Shown here: piece after piece, positions 1-9,195 of the stretch | How positions within the stretch are numbered: the stretch's first letter is position 1 | Layout of the letters: every line of letters starts with the position of its first letter | NCBI GenBank assembly: GCA_021730105.1 | Contig: CP072538.1 | Location: 682,001 to 746,000, forward strand | Direction: 5' to 3' | Origin: Candidatus Ruthia sp. Plio_17_S18 | GTDB lineage: Bacteria; Pseudomonadota; Gammaproteobacteria; PS1; Pseudothioglobaceae | DNA length: 64,000 nt | Translations under genes and position numbers: made by a program | The notes under the pieces: generated by a model | Database searches by the model: none | Seen by the model: the letters and a program-made list of their open reading frames with translations, nothing else | What the model was told of the DNA's origin: nothing

Positions 1-239
1 TGAACACTTACAAGAATAAATGTACCAATGGATTGAACAACAATTCAAACAATGGAAACTAACCAAATCTGAACATGACGTAGCTTGGCTTTTCATTTAA
101 AGAAATTGCCAATTTCCGCCATGTTAATGAAAAAATTGTCCAACAGCAATCCTTTTGCATTTATCAAAAATAAAATACGAAAAATCGTCATAAGCTTATG
201 AGTGCATTTTTAGAAGATTTTGTCAACCCTAATCTTTAG
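1..239 (+). pseudogene. LuxR-type helix-turn-helix regulator, C-terminal remnant
   Basis: Reading across an in-frame stop (17-19) and a frame change near 95-100 recovers a continuous LuxR-family HTH: WKLTKSEHDVAWLF, then FSFKEIANFRHVNEKIVQQQ, then a tail MSAFLEDFVNPNL ending at the TAG 237-239. The segment before the HTH (Q-rich, WIEQQFKQW) matches the linker usual in short LuxR-type regulators of proteobacteria. At least one stop and two frame changes mean no complete protein can be made. The 5' part lies outside the window. Target genes are unknown. Confidence 0.75.
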
Positions 240-364
240 GGAGAAACCCTTATAACTTAATTTTTACGGGTTTTTCCTGATGGAAAAATTAATCAATTAA
301 TTCATAATACTTCACAAGTTGCCTAAAAAGTAGCTTTAAAAAATAACCTTATGGAGGGTTAAAA

Positions 365-615
365 ATGATTAACAAGAGGGTAATATTTATCTTATTGTTT
401 AGTGGCGTAATAAGTGGATGTGGTGGTGGTTCTGACCCTAACTCCTCCTCCAGTACAGTAAATATATCAGTCACGGTGTGCCGGGCACACTGATTGAGGC
501 CTATAGTGAGAACGGTAGTTATTATCAAACGTCTTCAGATAATAATGGAACAAACAACCCATTTACCTTAACGTTACCTAAAGGGGTGACTTTTTATTTG
601 TACATGACCGTTTAA
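365..615 (+). pseudogene. Small lipoprotein gene with frameshift
   Basis: ATG 365 follows a good ribosome binding site (GGAGG, about 353-357). The first 42 codons encode a lipoprotein signal with lipobox VISGC followed by GGGSDP and a serine-rich linker, then stop at 491. The other frame continues smoothly (VPGTLIEAYSENGSYYQTSS and onward) to the TAA at 613-615, so a single indel near 470-480 breaks the gene. The post-shift part looks like a short beta-rich, carboxypeptidase-regulatory-like segment. The function is not recognisable. It may also be a 5' fragment of a longer lipoprotein, because the restored frame ends after only about 80 codons. Confidence 0.6.
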
Positions 616-626
616 AATATTTTGAC

Positions 627-661
627 ACAAACCACTCGTGGGTATTAGGCTTAAGGGTGGT
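627..661. terminator. Hairpin between convergent units
   Basis: AAACCACTC pairs with GGGTGGTTT across about 17 bases and is followed on the + strand by a run of T. It lies between the broken lipoprotein gene and the 3' end of lepA on the other strand, so it may serve both directions. The T run is better on the + side. Confidence 0.5.
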
Positions 662-663
662 TT

Positions 664-2451
664 TTAATCAATATGTAAAACCGCTAAAAATGCCTCTTGA
701 GGAATGTCTACCCTACCCACGCTACGCATACGTTTTTTGCCTTTTTTCTGTTTGTCAAGTAATTTTCTTTTACGCGAAACGTCGCCACCATAGCATTTAG
801 CAGTCACATTTTTTCTAAGTGCTTTTACATTTGAGCGTGAAATAATTTTAGAACCAATACAGGCTTGAATGGCGACATCAAACATTTGTCGTGGAATAAG
901 TTCCTTCATCTTTTCGGCCAACTCGCGCCCTTTGCGCACAGAATCGTCTCGGTGAATAATAAGCGCTAGCGCATCTACTGGCTCTTGGTTTATCATAATA
1001 TCTAGGCGAATTAAATCAGATTCTTGATAGCGCTCAAAATGATAATCCATGGATGCAAAGCCACGTGATACAGATTTTAATCGGTCAAAAAAATCAAGCA
1101 CAACCTCATTGAGTGGCAATTCATAAAGAAGGGACACTTGCCTACCCATATAAGTGATGTTTTTTTGCACACCACGTTTTTCAACACACAAGCTGATGAC
1201 CGCACCTACGTATTCATCAGTCACTAAAATATTTGCGATAATAATCGGTTCTCTAAATTCAGCAATACTTTGATTGGCTGGCATTTTTGAGGGGCTATCT
1301 ACTCTGTGAATAGTGCTTTTAGTGTCAAGAATTTCATAAATAACAGTTGGTGCAGTGGCAATTAAATCAAGATCATATTCACGCTCTAAACGCGCTTGAA
1401 CAATCTCCATGTGCAGCAAACCTAAAAACCCAATGCGAAAGCCAAAGCCCAGTGCGTCTGAATTTTCTGGCTCATATTGCAACGCCGCATCATTTAGGCA
1501 AAGCTTTGCCAAAGCATCGCGAAACTTCTCGTAATCTTCACCAGAAATAGGGAAAATACCTGCAAATACACGAGGCTGTACTGGCTTAAAACCTTCCAAA
1601 GGTTCTGATGCAGAATTTTTAGCACCTGTAATGGTATCCCCCACTGGCGCACCATCAATATTTTTAATACTGGCAATTAAAAACCCCACTTCTCCTGCTT
1701 TTAAACTGTTTGTTTTTTTGCGTTTAGGTGTGAACACACCCACCTCATCTACCAAATATTCTTCACCATTTGAGAAGATCTTAATTTTTGTTTTGGTTCT
1801 AATTTCGCCATCAATCACACGAATTAAAGACACCACACCTAAGTAATTATCAAACCAAGAATCAATGATTAAAGCTTTAATAGGTGCGTCAATATTACCT
1901 TTAGGGGCAGGGATTTTTTCTACAATTTGTTCTAAAATATCCTCAATGCCAATTCCTAATTTGGCACTGGCATGAACCGCATCATGCGCCTCAACGCCAA
2001 TCACATCTTCAATTTCATCCACCACACGCTCAGGGTCTGCTGCTGGCAAGTCAATCTTGTTAAGTACAGGGACTACTTCTAAGCCTTGGTCTAGTGCTGT
2101 ATAACAATTTGCAACCGTTTGCGCCTCAACTCCTTGTGATGCATCAACAATAAGTAATGCGCCCTCGCAAGCAGAAAGCGAGCGAGACACTTCATAAGAA
2201 AAATCCACATGACCCGGTGTATCAATAAAATTCAGCTGATAGGTTTCACCATTTCTAGCCTGATAATCAAGCGTAACACTTTGAGATTTAATGGTAATAC
2301 CCCGCTCTTTTTCAATGTCCATAGAATCCAGTACTTGTGCTGACATCTCCCGATCACTCAAACCGCCACAAAACTGAATAAAGCGATCAGCAATGGTTGA
2401 TTTACCGTGGTCAATATGAGCAATAATTGAAAAATTACGAGTGTTTTTCAT
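664..2451 (-). CDS. lepA: Elongation factor 4 (LepA), ribosome-associated GTPase
   Basis: 595 residues, the family's normal length. Starts [19 protein letters not shown] with the G1 P-loop (HIDHGKST), G3 (DTPGH) and G4 (NKID) motifs of translational GTPases. The C-terminal LepA-specific domain ends with the basic [19 protein letters not shown] stretch. The reading frame extends 18 codons further upstream, but that would run into the divergent bcp gene and has no homology, so ATG 2451 is preferred. EF4 acts on stalled or mistranslocated ribosomes. In many proteobacteria lepA precedes lepB, but here lepB is about 12 kb away. Confidence 0.97.
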   Translation of the reverse strand: MKNTRNFSIIAHIDHGKSTIADRFIQFCGGLSDREMSAQVLDSMDIEKERGITIKSQSVTLDYQARNGETYQLNFIDTPGHVDFSYEVSRSLSACEGALLIVDASQGVEAQTVANCYTALDQGLEVVPVLNKIDLPAADPERVVDEIEDVIGVEAHDAVHASAKLGIGIEDILEQIVEKIPAPKGNIDAPIKALIIDSWFDNYLGVVSLIRVIDGEIRTKTKIKIFSNGEEYLVDEVGVFTPKRKKTNSLKAGEVGFLIASIKNIDGAPVGDTITGAKNSASEPLEGFKPVQPRVFAGIFPISGEDYEKFRDALAKLCLNDAALQYEPENSDALGFGFRIGFLGLLHMEIVQARLEREYDLDLIATAPTVIYEILDTKSTIHRVDSPSKMPANQSIAEFREPIIIANILVTDEYVGAVISLCVEKRGVQKNITYMGRQVSLLYELPLNEVVLDFFDRLKSVSRGFASMDYHFERYQESDLIRLDIMINQEPVDALALIIHRDDSVRKGRELAEKMKELIPRQMFDVAIQACIGSKIISRSNVKALRKNVTAKCYGGDVSRKRKLLDKQKKGKKRMRSVGRVDIPQEAFLAVLHID

Positions 2452-2490
2452 GTGATAAAATAGATTTTTTAAGCATATTATTATACAGTT

Positions 2491-2940
2491 ATGAATAAAG
2501 TCCAACCAACTACCTGCACTGCTACAAGCGATTTAGAAATAAATATTCCAGATACTCAAAGACGTAACATTGTGTTGTATTTTTACCCCAAAGATGCCAC
2601 CCCCGGATGTACCACTGAAGGGCAAGATTTTAGAGACAATCATCAAGCCTTTATAGATGCTAATACAGTGATTTATGGTGTTTCAAAGGATGATCTAACC
2701 AAACATGAAAAATTTAAGGCCAAACAAAATTTCCCTTTTGAACTGATTGCTGATGTTAGTGGTACTTTGTGCGAATTGTTTAACGTGTGGCAGTTAAAAA
2801 AGTTTATGGGGCGTGAATATATGGGCATTGTAAGGTCAACTTTCTTGATTGATGCTGATGGCAATATTCTCAAATCTTGGGACAAGGTTAAGGTCAAAGG
2901 TCATGCTGAGGAAGTTTTGACTTATTTACAAGCGCTATGA
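2491..2940 (+). CDS. bcp: Thiol peroxidase, Bcp/PrxQ-type peroxiredoxin
   Basis: 149 residues with thioredoxin-like fold motifs: [19 protein letters not shown] carries the peroxidatic cysteine, and [11 protein letters not shown] is the typical C-terminal strand. The second cysteine found five residues later in Escherichia coli Bcp is absent here, so it probably works as a 1-Cys or alternative-resolving enzyme. It reduces hydroperoxides with thioredoxin in the cytoplasm. It overlaps ubiG by 4 bp (ATGA), so the two are probably co-translated. It is divergent from lepA with about 40 bp between starts. Confidence 0.93.
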   Translation: MNKVQPTTCTATSDLEINIPDTQRRNIVLYFYPKDATPGCTTEGQDFRDNHQAFIDANTVIYGVSKDDLTKHEKFKAKQNFPFELIADVSGTLCELFNVWQLKKFMGREYMGIVRSTFLIDADGNILKSWDKVKVKGHAEEVLTYLQAL

Positions 2941-3635
2941 GCAACGTAGATTTTAACGAGGTTGATAAATTCGCCGCCATAGCATCGCGTTGGTGGGATA
3001 AAAACTCTGAATTTAAACCATTGCATGATATTAACCCACTCAGGCTAAATTATATCAAAGAGAGATGTGGTGGTTCACTCAAGGATAAAAAAATCCTTGA
3101 TGTTGGCTGTGGTGGTGGCATCTTAGTCGAGTCCCTTGCTTTAGAAGGCGCGATTGTAACAGGCATTGACATGGCAGAAGCTTCTCTTGAAGTTGCCAAA
3201 TTGCACTTGCTTGAGTCAGGCTTGAAAGTGGACTATCAAAAAATCCTTGTGGAAGATTTTGTCAAGCAACACCCCGAACAATTTGACATTGTGACCTGTT
3301 TAGAAATGTTAGAACATGTACCCGAACCCAGCTCAATTATCAAAGCTTGCAGCAAATTAGTCAAACCTAGTGGACAAGCCTTCTTTTCAACCATCAACCG
3401 TAATACCAAATCCTATTTATTCGCCATCATCGGTGCAGAATACATCCTCAAACTCCTACCACAAGGTACCCACGATTGGGACAAGTTCATTCAACCCAGC
3501 GAAATGGATGAATGGGCAAGACACTCAGGTTTAACTCTAAAAGGCATGATTGGTATGACCTATAATCCCTTCACAAAAATCTACAAATTTGAGAATGATG
3601 TGAGTGTAAATTATTTATCACATTATAAAAAATAA
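2937..3635 (+). CDS. ubiG: Ubiquinone biosynthesis O-methyltransferase UbiG
   Basis: 232 residues. Class I SAM-dependent methyltransferase with motif I ILDVGCGGGILVE and the UbiG signature region WWDKNSEFKPLHDINPLRL at the N-terminus. It catalyses both O-methylations of the ubiquinone pathway (2-polyprenyl-6-hydroxyphenol and 3-demethylubiquinol steps). Translationally coupled to bcp. Its presence shows a ubiquinone-based respiratory chain. Confidence 0.95.
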   Translation: MSNVDFNEVDKFAAIASRWWDKNSEFKPLHDINPLRLNYIKERCGGSLKDKKILDVGCGGGILVESLALEGAIVTGIDMAEASLEVAKLHLLESGLKVDYQKILVEDFVKQHPEQFDIVTCLEMLEHVPEPSSIIKACSKLVKPSGQAFFSTINRNTKSYLFAIIGAEYILKLLPQGTHDWDKFIQPSEMDEWARHSGLTLKGMIGMTYNPFTKIYKFENDVSVNYLSHYKK

Positions 3636-3672
3636 CAACGATAAACCATAAAAACAATTATAGGAAAAGAAA

Positions 3673-3978
3673 ATGAAAAAAATACTCACTTGTCTATTGC
3701 TGACTGCTAATTTTAGTGCGTTAGCCCTCTCACCCAATGAAATGCTGGCAATTGTTGGTGCGGTGAAGTATTACAATGAAAACTGTGGCGGGTTAAATTT
3801 AGCGGGTTTGCGTAGAATGAACAAAGGCTTAAAGCGCTTTAAAATGCACAAAACCCCCATACCTATATTAGAACAACATCCTTTAGCTGTATCTAGTTAT
3901 CAAACCGCAGAAAAATTTGGTTGTGTTGGCACTAAGAGTGAGGCTTATAAAGCAGGATTTGGGCAATATATCAATTAG
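3673..3978 (+). CDS. Small secreted protein of unknown function
   Basis: 101 residues. The signal peptide MKKILTCLLLTANFSALA is followed by a mature part of about 82 residues with two cysteines (in NENCGGLN and KFGCVGT) that could form a disulfide in the periplasm. RBS (AGGA) stands 7-10 bases before the ATG. I do not recognise the family. It lies just after ubiG and its end overlaps the end of acpS by 4 bp, convergently. The codon use and intact frame suggest a real gene in a genome where unneeded genes are visibly decaying. Confidence 0.7.
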   Translation: MKKILTCLLLTANFSALALSPNEMLAIVGAVKYYNENCGGLNLAGLRRMNKGLKRFKMHKTPIPILEQHPLAVSSYQTAEKFGCVGTKSEAYKAGFGQYIN

Positions 3979-4358
3979 TTTTCTGTTTCTAAAACAACAA
4001 ACGCCACGGCGTTAAATTGTTCATCTGACAAACTAAGATGTGCCTGTTTAATATTTTTATTCACAAGGTATAAACGTAATTTTTCGCTAGGAATAAAATA
4101 CGGCTTGCCGTTTTCATTATTACGTACGGTTAAATCTTGAAAACTAACAATCTTACCAATACCTGTACCCAAAGCCTTTGCAAAGGCCTCTTTGGCGGCA
4201 AAACGCTTGGCACAATAAGCGGTACTGTCGCCTTTATTGGCGAATAGGGCTTGTTCGTGTTCAGACAATACGCGTTTGACAAAGCCTTGTTTGTTTTTGC
4301 TTAATATATGTTCAACACGTTTGATGTTGATAATATCAGTGCCTACGCCATAAATCAT
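3975..4358 (-). CDS. acpS: Holo-[acyl-carrier-protein] synthase
   Basis: 127 residues, normal length. The N-terminal [13 protein letters not shown] carries the Mg-binding Asp, and [16 protein letters not shown] carries the conserved Glu/Lys of phosphopantetheinyl transferases. Transfers 4'-phosphopantetheine from CoA to apo-ACP for fatty acid synthesis. Last gene of the rnc-era-recO-pdxJ-acpS operon; its ATG overlaps the pdxJ stop by 4 bp. Confidence 0.96.
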   Translation of the reverse strand: MIYGVGTDIINIKRVEHILSKNKQGFVKRVLSEHEQALFANKGDSTAYCAKRFAAKEAFAKALGTGIGKIVSFQDLTVRNNENGKPYFIPSEKLRLYLVNKNIKQAHLSLSDEQFNAVAFVVLETEN

Positions 4359-5080
4359 AATCTTGCCTCTAGCATTAATGTTTTCATCTCACGAGTGGCG
4401 ACTTCAAGACCGACAAACACGGCTCTGGCAATAATTGAATGCCCGATATTAAGCTCAACAATTTCAGGTAATTTAGCAATAGCAATTGTATTTTCCAAAG
4501 TCAACCCATGACCTGCATTGACTTGCAAACCAATTGAGTATGCATAAGTGGCCATGGTTTTAATTTTTTCAAGTTCTGTTAGTTGCGCCTCATCAATTGC
4601 ATTAGCATAATGCCCAGTATGTAACTCAATCACAGACGCACCACACTGTTTAGCCGCATCAATTTGATTCTTTTGTGCGTCAATAAACAAAGAAACAATA
4701 ATATGTGATTCGCTCAAACGCAGGCAAACATCCTTCATTATGGATATTTGTGATGCTACATCAAGCCCACCTTCGGTGGTTAACTCCTCACGCTTTTCAG
4801 GCACTAGGCAACAATCCTGAGGTTTGATTTTATCAGCAATGGCAATCATTTCATCTGTTGCTGCCATTTCTAAGTTCATTTTTGTGGTAAGTTGATTGCG
4901 TAGAATTTCTACATCAGCATCTTGAATGTGGCGTCTATCTTCACGCAAATGTAGCGTAATACTGTCTGCGCCTGATTTTTCACACAATAAAGCCGCCTCT
5001 ATTGGCGAGGGGTAGTTTGTACCTCTGGCTTGCCTGATGGTGGCAATATGATCAATATTAATACCTAAATAAATACTCAT
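4355..5080 (-). CDS. pdxJ: Pyridoxine 5'-phosphate synthase
   Basis: 241 residues. TIM-barrel with the signature [21 protein letters not shown] at the N-terminus and [10 protein letters not shown]. Condenses 1-deoxyxylulose 5-phosphate with amino-acetone 3-phosphate to make pyridoxine 5'-phosphate. PLP is needed by serC, hisC, glyA and alr in this same window. Classical recO-pdxJ-acpS order. Confidence 0.96.
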   Translation of the reverse strand: MSIYLGINIDHIATIRQARGTNYPSPIEAALLCEKSGADSITLHLREDRRHIQDADVEILRNQLTTKMNLEMAATDEMIAIADKIKPQDCCLVPEKREELTTEGGLDVASQISIMKDVCLRLSESHIIVSLFIDAQKNQIDAAKQCGASVIELHTGHYANAIDEAQLTELEKIKTMATYAYSIGLQVNAGHGLTLENTIAIAKLPEIVELNIGHSIIARAVFVGLEVATREMKTLMLEARL

Positions 5081-5086
5081 TGTTTG

Positions 5087-5779
5087 TTATTGTTTAATAA
5101 AAAATAAAGAACGACTTTTTAAAGGTTTATCGCCCAAAAGCACACTTAGGCGCTGTCTGTTTAAATCTCGGAAAACTTTTAATTGTTGCGCACCTGGTAC
5201 ATCTTCAACCGTTTCTATAAGTAATTGGTTGATTAATTTTCCTGATATTTTACCCACAGAATTGGGTGTAAATCCTGCTTGGGGTTGATATTCATAATGG
5301 CTGTTTTGGTCCATTTCATTACCATGAATATCTTCTGTAAAACTAATGCCATAACCCAATTCAGTTAATAAGTTATTTTCAAATATTCTTAAATGCCAAT
5401 ACTTAGCACTTTGCTTTAAGTGCCCCATTTGGCTTACAAATTTCTGATACTGTGCAAACAACTCAGAATATGGGTCTTGCTCATGCAATAGCCTTGATAT
5501 AAGCTCATTCACATACATACCCAATATCAACTCTTCGCCTTTAAAATTCCTAGGCACATCATCAATCTCCCAATAACTTAGTGCTTTTAGTTCACCTCTA
5601 CCTGCAAATGAAATGCTCAAATTTTGAAACATCTGAATGTTGGTTTTTGACCCTCTAAGACCTCTACCAACTAGACGAATTTTGCCAAAATCACGGGTAA
5701 AAAAATCAAGTAGTAGTGATGAATTTTTGAAAGCCCGACGATGGATTAAAAAAGCAGGGGTTAGTTCAACTTTAGTCAT
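5087..5779 (-). CDS. recO: DNA repair protein RecO
   Basis: 230 residues. N-terminal OB-fold region (AFLIHRRAFKNSSLLLDFFT, then RGLRGSK) followed by a helical C-terminal part. It loads RecA onto SSB-coated single-stranded DNA with RecR. The four-cysteine zinc site seen in some RecO proteins is absent, as in many gammaproteobacteria. It overlaps the 3' end of era by 8 bp. Confidence 0.92.
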   Translation of the reverse strand: MTKVELTPAFLIHRRAFKNSSLLLDFFTRDFGKIRLVGRGLRGSKTNIQMFQNLSISFAGRGELKALSYWEIDDVPRNFKGEELILGMYVNELISRLLHEQDPYSELFAQYQKFVSQMGHLKQSAKYWHLRIFENNLLTELGYGISFTEDIHGNEMDQNSHYEYQPQAGFTPNSVGKISGKLINQLLIETVEDVPGAQQLKVFRDLNRQRLSVLLGDKPLKSRSLFFIKQ

Positions 5780-6698
5780 ATCCTAATGAGGCCAGTGTAC
5801 GCTTATCATCAAACCGGCCTTGTTTAACTTTGACCCAAAGCTTTAAGAATACTTTTCTATCTAAAAAGCCTTCTATACTTTTTCGTGCTTCAGTACCAAT
5901 CAGTTTGAGCATTGCACCCTTATTACCAATCACGATATTTTTTTGTGAGTCTTTGTCAACAAAAATACGGGCAGAAATTCGCTGTAGGTTACCATCTTGT
6001 TCAAAGTGTTCAATTTCAACGGTTAAATCATAAGGCAACTCATCTTCTAAATGACGCATGAGTTTTTCTCGAATAAACTCGGCAACAATAAATTTTTCAC
6101 TTCTATCGGTTATATAATCAGCATCAAAAATAAGCCCCTGCTCTGGTAAATATTGCAAAACTAATTTACGCAATGTGCGGATATCATTCTTTTTAAATGC
6201 CGACAAGGGAAACAAATCTGTTGGCTGATATTTGTGAGACACTTTATCCAAAAATGGCAATACCTCTTGTGCAGATTTTAGTTTATCAATTTTGTTAATA
6301 CATAAAATAACAGGCACCTCTACTCGAGTAATATGCTCCAAAACCCTTGAATCCTCTTTGGTCCATTTACCCACTTCTGTTAGCCATAAAATAACATCCA
6401 CATCTGCTATGGTTGAACTGGATACTCTATTCATATAAGAATTAATGGCTTGAGCGTTGCCTATATGAATGCCTGGCGTATCTACAAACACCATTTGATA
6501 ATCATCAGTTGTATCAATAGCATGAATACGGTGACGCGTGGTTTGTGGACGATGCGAAGTGATGGATAGTTTTTGCCCAATTAATTCATTAACAAGCGTA
6601 GATTTACCAACATTAGGTCGCCCAACAACTGCAATAAAGCCTGACTTAAAATTTGGCTTAGTGGTTTTATTGCTTGTTTTCAGTTGTTTAGGATTCAT
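5772..6698 (-). CDS. era: GTPase Era, 16S rRNA/30S assembly factor
   Basis: 308 residues from ATG 6698. GTPase motifs VGRPNVGKST (G1), DTPG (G3) and NKID (G4) are followed by a C-terminal KH domain with IVIGNKGAMLKLIGTEARKS. Binds the 3' end of 16S rRNA during small-subunit maturation. The frame extends 12 codons upstream, but ATG 6698 overlaps the rnc stop as ATGA, matching the rest of the operon. The N-terminal extension before the GTPase domain is lysine/threonine-rich. Confidence 0.96.
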   Translation of the reverse strand: MNPKQLKTSNKTTKPNFKSGFIAVVGRPNVGKSTLVNELIGQKLSITSHRPQTTRHRIHAIDTTDDYQMVFVDTPGIHIGNAQAINSYMNRVSSSTIADVDVILWLTEVGKWTKEDSRVLEHITRVEVPVILCINKIDKLKSAQEVLPFLDKVSHKYQPTDLFPLSAFKKNDIRTLRKLVLQYLPEQGLIFDADYITDRSEKFIVAEFIREKLMRHLEDELPYDLTVEIEHFEQDGNLQRISARIFVDKDSQKNIVIGNKGAMLKLIGTEARKSIEGFLDRKVFLKLWVKVKQGRFDDKRTLASLGYD

Positions 6699-7360
6699 GG
6701 TTCTTTTAGTTTTTTTAATAAGGCTTGTGCACAAGATTGTTCTGCTTTTTTAATGCTTTTAGCAGATTGACTAACTTGCAAGTTTTGGTCTTTTAAAAGA
6801 CCATTTATTGTAAATATTGCATTATGATCTTTACCTGTTGTATCAATGAGTTTATAGTTTGGTAAAATGTTGCCACGCTTTTGCAAGTATTCTTGTAATT
6901 GTGTCTTTGGGTCTTTTAGTGAATCATCTGGACTGATATGGTTTAATAACGCTTCAAAAAGACCCAAGATAACCGCGCTCGTGGTTTCAAAATTAGAATC
7001 TAATAACACCGCGCCAAATATTGCCTCAACAGCATCTGCTTGTATAGATTCTCGCCTGTAACCACCACTTTGCAACTCACCAGAGCCTAGAATCAAACTG
7101 TTTGATAGTTCTAATGCAGCACCCAACTGCGCCAAGGTTTGCCCCCTAACTAAGTGTGACCTTAAGCGGGAGAGTTTGCCTTCGTCAATATGAGGAAAGC
7201 GTTGATAAAGTTCTTTTGAGATTGCCACGCCCAAAATACTATCACCTAAAAATTCTAAACGTTCGTTGTTGTTTTTACCCATGGAACGATGTGTTAAGGC
7301 AAGTTTTAACAAAGACAAATCTTTAAATTGGTAATTAATTTTCTTTTGTAATTTTTCCAT
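6695..7360 (-). CDS. rnc: Ribonuclease III
   Basis: 221 residues. The RNase III signature NERLEFLGDSILGVAI carries the catalytic Asp/Glu cluster, and the second acidic site is in DAVEAIFGAVLLD. A double-stranded RNA binding domain occupies about residues 150-220. Processes rRNA and structured transcripts. First gene of the rnc-era-recO-pdxJ-acpS unit. It is also the only other double-stranded-RNA processing enzyme near the Cas6-like gene, which starts divergently 72 bp away. Confidence 0.96.
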   Translation of the reverse strand: MEKLQKKINYQFKDLSLLKLALTHRSMGKNNNERLEFLGDSILGVAISKELYQRFPHIDEGKLSRLRSHLVRGQTLAQLGAALELSNSLILGSGELQSGGYRRESIQADAVEAIFGAVLLDSNFETTSAVILGLFEALLNHISPDDSLKDPKTQLQEYLQKRGNILPNYKLIDTTGKDHNAIFTINGLLKDQNLQVSQSAKSIKKAEQSCAQALLKKLKEP

Positions 7361-7432
7361 TACTTTGTATCAGGTTTTATAAACGAGCAATCTGTTTATA
7401 ATACGTTGTTATTATAATTTAAGCCTTTTTTT

Positions 7433-8098
7433 ATGTTTTGGCAAGAAGACGCTAAAAAAGAATATTTTACGCTGCCTGAAACCATACAAGATGCCGTGTT
7501 TAATATCTTTGCTAAGATCATACCTATTGATCATAGCTTTTTACTAGCACAGGCACTACTTAAACACTTGCCATGGCTTGACGAGGAGGTGGGCGCTGGC
7601 ATTTTTAATATTAGCGTGGCAGATGGTAACGGCTGGGCGCAAAATCATAAAGATGGGTTTTATTACCCTTCCAAACGCTCAAAACTAACCATTAGAGTGC
7701 CAAAGGGTAGGATTGATGAAACTCAGCAATTACTGGGAAAAACACTAGATTTAGATAAATATCAAATAAAGATTATCAAATCTTTAAAGCCAAAATTACT
7801 CAGTGACATGCCTGTGATGTTTGCAAAAAATGTTGTTTGTAATAAAGCAATGAGTGAGGAGGATTTCTTACAGGTGACTTTTGAACACTTAAAAACACTT
7901 GGAATTTCTGTTAAAAAAATGATGGTTGGTCTTGAAAATAACATTAAAACCGACACTCGTATTATCCACACTCGCTCGCTAATGGTGGCTGATTTAAAAA
8001 AAGATGAATCAGTATTATTGCAAGAAAAAGGTCTTGGTGATTATCGCTTACTAGGCTGCGGGTTGTTTATTCCACACAAAGACATCACAAACATCTAA
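7433..8098 (+). CDS. Cas6/Cmx6-like RNA-binding family protein without CRISPR context
   Basis: 221 residues. It resembles the family annotated as type I-MYXAN Cas6/Cmx6: N-terminal MFWQED, DAVFNIFAKIIPIDHSFLLAQAL, PWLDEEVGAGI, TRSLMVADLKKDESV, and a C-terminal glycine-rich loop KGLGDYRLLGCGLFIPHKDI typical of Cas6 RAMP folds. His39 in the first helix region is a candidate catalytic residue. No CRISPR repeat array and no other cas gene is visible in the window, so crRNA processing is unlikely to be its role here. Divergent from rnc and followed 61 bp later by a thioredoxin-fold gene on the same strand. The family call comes from memory of the conserved motifs and is not verified by search. Confidence 0.72.
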   Translation: MFWQEDAKKEYFTLPETIQDAVFNIFAKIIPIDHSFLLAQALLKHLPWLDEEVGAGIFNISVADGNGWAQNHKDGFYYPSKRSKLTIRVPKGRIDETQQLLGKTLDLDKYQIKIIKSLKPKLLSDMPVMFAKNVVCNKAMSEEDFLQVTFEHLKTLGISVKKMMVGLENNIKTDTRIIHTRSLMVADLKKDESVLLQEKGLGDYRLLGCGLFIPHKDITNI

Positions 8099-8159
8099 CT
8101 TGCACTAAAAGCATTTTAGTACTACAATTGAACTATCAAATAACTGCTAAGGATAAAGC

Positions 8160-9194
8160 GTGCATGCTTTGATACTATTGTTTGCTTTACTTGTCTCATG
8201 TTCATCTGTTGCAATTGAACCTTCGAAAGAAGGTGGATTTTTGGGTGCCGCCAAGGTTGTTGACGAGATGCCTAATTGGTTTAAAGCTTCTTTTATGGAT
8301 TTTTCTGAAGACTTAGAAGAGGCGACAGACAACAACAAACATGTGATGATGTACTTTCATCAAAATGGCTGTCCTTATTGCGCCAAACTGGTTGAAGATG
8401 ATTTTCATAATACTTCTTTAGTCGCAAAACTACAAAAAGATTTTGACGTTATTGAAACAAATATGTGGGGTGATAGAGATTTGACCGACTGGCGAGGCAG
8501 AGAATTGACAGAAAAAGAATTTTCAGCTTTAATGAAAGTGCAATTTACCCCTACCCTGGTCTTCTTAAACTCAAAAGGTGATAGCGTTCTTAGGCTTAAT
8601 GGATATCAATCGGTTGAAAAAATGCACAAAGTACTTGGCTATGTTGCTACCAAAAAATATTTAAATCAAAGTTTTTCTAGTTATACCAACAATCTTAAAA
8701 AAAATAAAACAGGTAGCCTTAATAAAAATTCATTATTCGAAACACCACCACACATGCTATCTCGCAATAAAACCTTGCCGGCGCAAAATTATTTGGCTGT
8801 TTTTTTTGAAGAGCCTAATTGTCAAGAATGTGACACTTTTCATAAAACACTCATGCATCTAAAACAAACCAAAGCCTTACTAAAAACCATGCAAGTGGTA
8901 CAGCTTAATGCTATATCAGAGACTAAAATTATCACCCCATCAGGTAAGCGGACCACTGCCAAGAAATGGTATGAGGATTTAAAACTTACTTACAAGCCAG
9001 CCATTGTATTTTTTGACAAGCAAGGCAAGGAAATTATCAGGAAAGATGCCTTTTTTAAAGCCTACCACTTTCACGGCATAATGACTTACGTCACTTCAGG
9101 TGAATACAAACACCAGCCAAACTTTCAACGTTATTTAGAAGATAAGTCAGATAAGCTTCGTGCTCAAGGCGTTATGGTGGATTTTTGGAAATAA
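8160..9194 (+). CDS. Exported protein with two thioredoxin-like domains (SoxW-like)
   Basis: 344 residues from GTG 8160, chosen because AAGGA lies just upstream and the signal peptide follows directly (HALILLFALLVSCSSVA; LVSC could be a lipobox). The first thioredoxin-like domain has FHQNGCPYCAKLVEDDF (CPYC active site) and a cis-Pro region QFTPTLVFL. The second domain has FFEEPNCQECDTF (CQEC) and TYKPAIVFFDKQGKEI. Both CxxC motifs are intact, so it is a likely periplasmic thiol/disulfide or persulfide-handling protein, similar to proteins annotated SoxW or thioredoxin fold in sulfur oxidisers. It probably shares a transcript with the Cas6-like gene. Confidence 0.8.
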   Translation: MHALILLFALLVSCSSVAIEPSKEGGFLGAAKVVDEMPNWFKASFMDFSEDLEEATDNNKHVMMYFHQNGCPYCAKLVEDDFHNTSLVAKLQKDFDVIETNMWGDRDLTDWRGRELTEKEFSALMKVQFTPTLVFLNSKGDSVLRLNGYQSVEKMHKVLGYVATKKYLNQSFSSYTNNLKKNKTGSLNKNSLFETPPHMLSRNKTLPAQNYLAVFFEEPNCQECDTFHKTLMHLKQTKALLKTMQVVQLNAISETKIITPSGKRTTAKKWYEDLKLTYKPAIVFFDKQGKEIIRKDAFFKAYHFHGIMTYVTSGEYKHQPNFQRYLEDKSDKLRAQGVMVDFWK

Positions 9195-9195
9195 T

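Noticed and set aside
2452..2505. Longer N-terminus for LepA
   Set aside because: The extra 18 codons overlap the divergent bcp start and have no family counterpart.
7361..9194. CRISPR array near the Cas6-like gene
   Set aside because: No regularly spaced direct repeats of 25-40 bp are visible here or elsewhere in the window.
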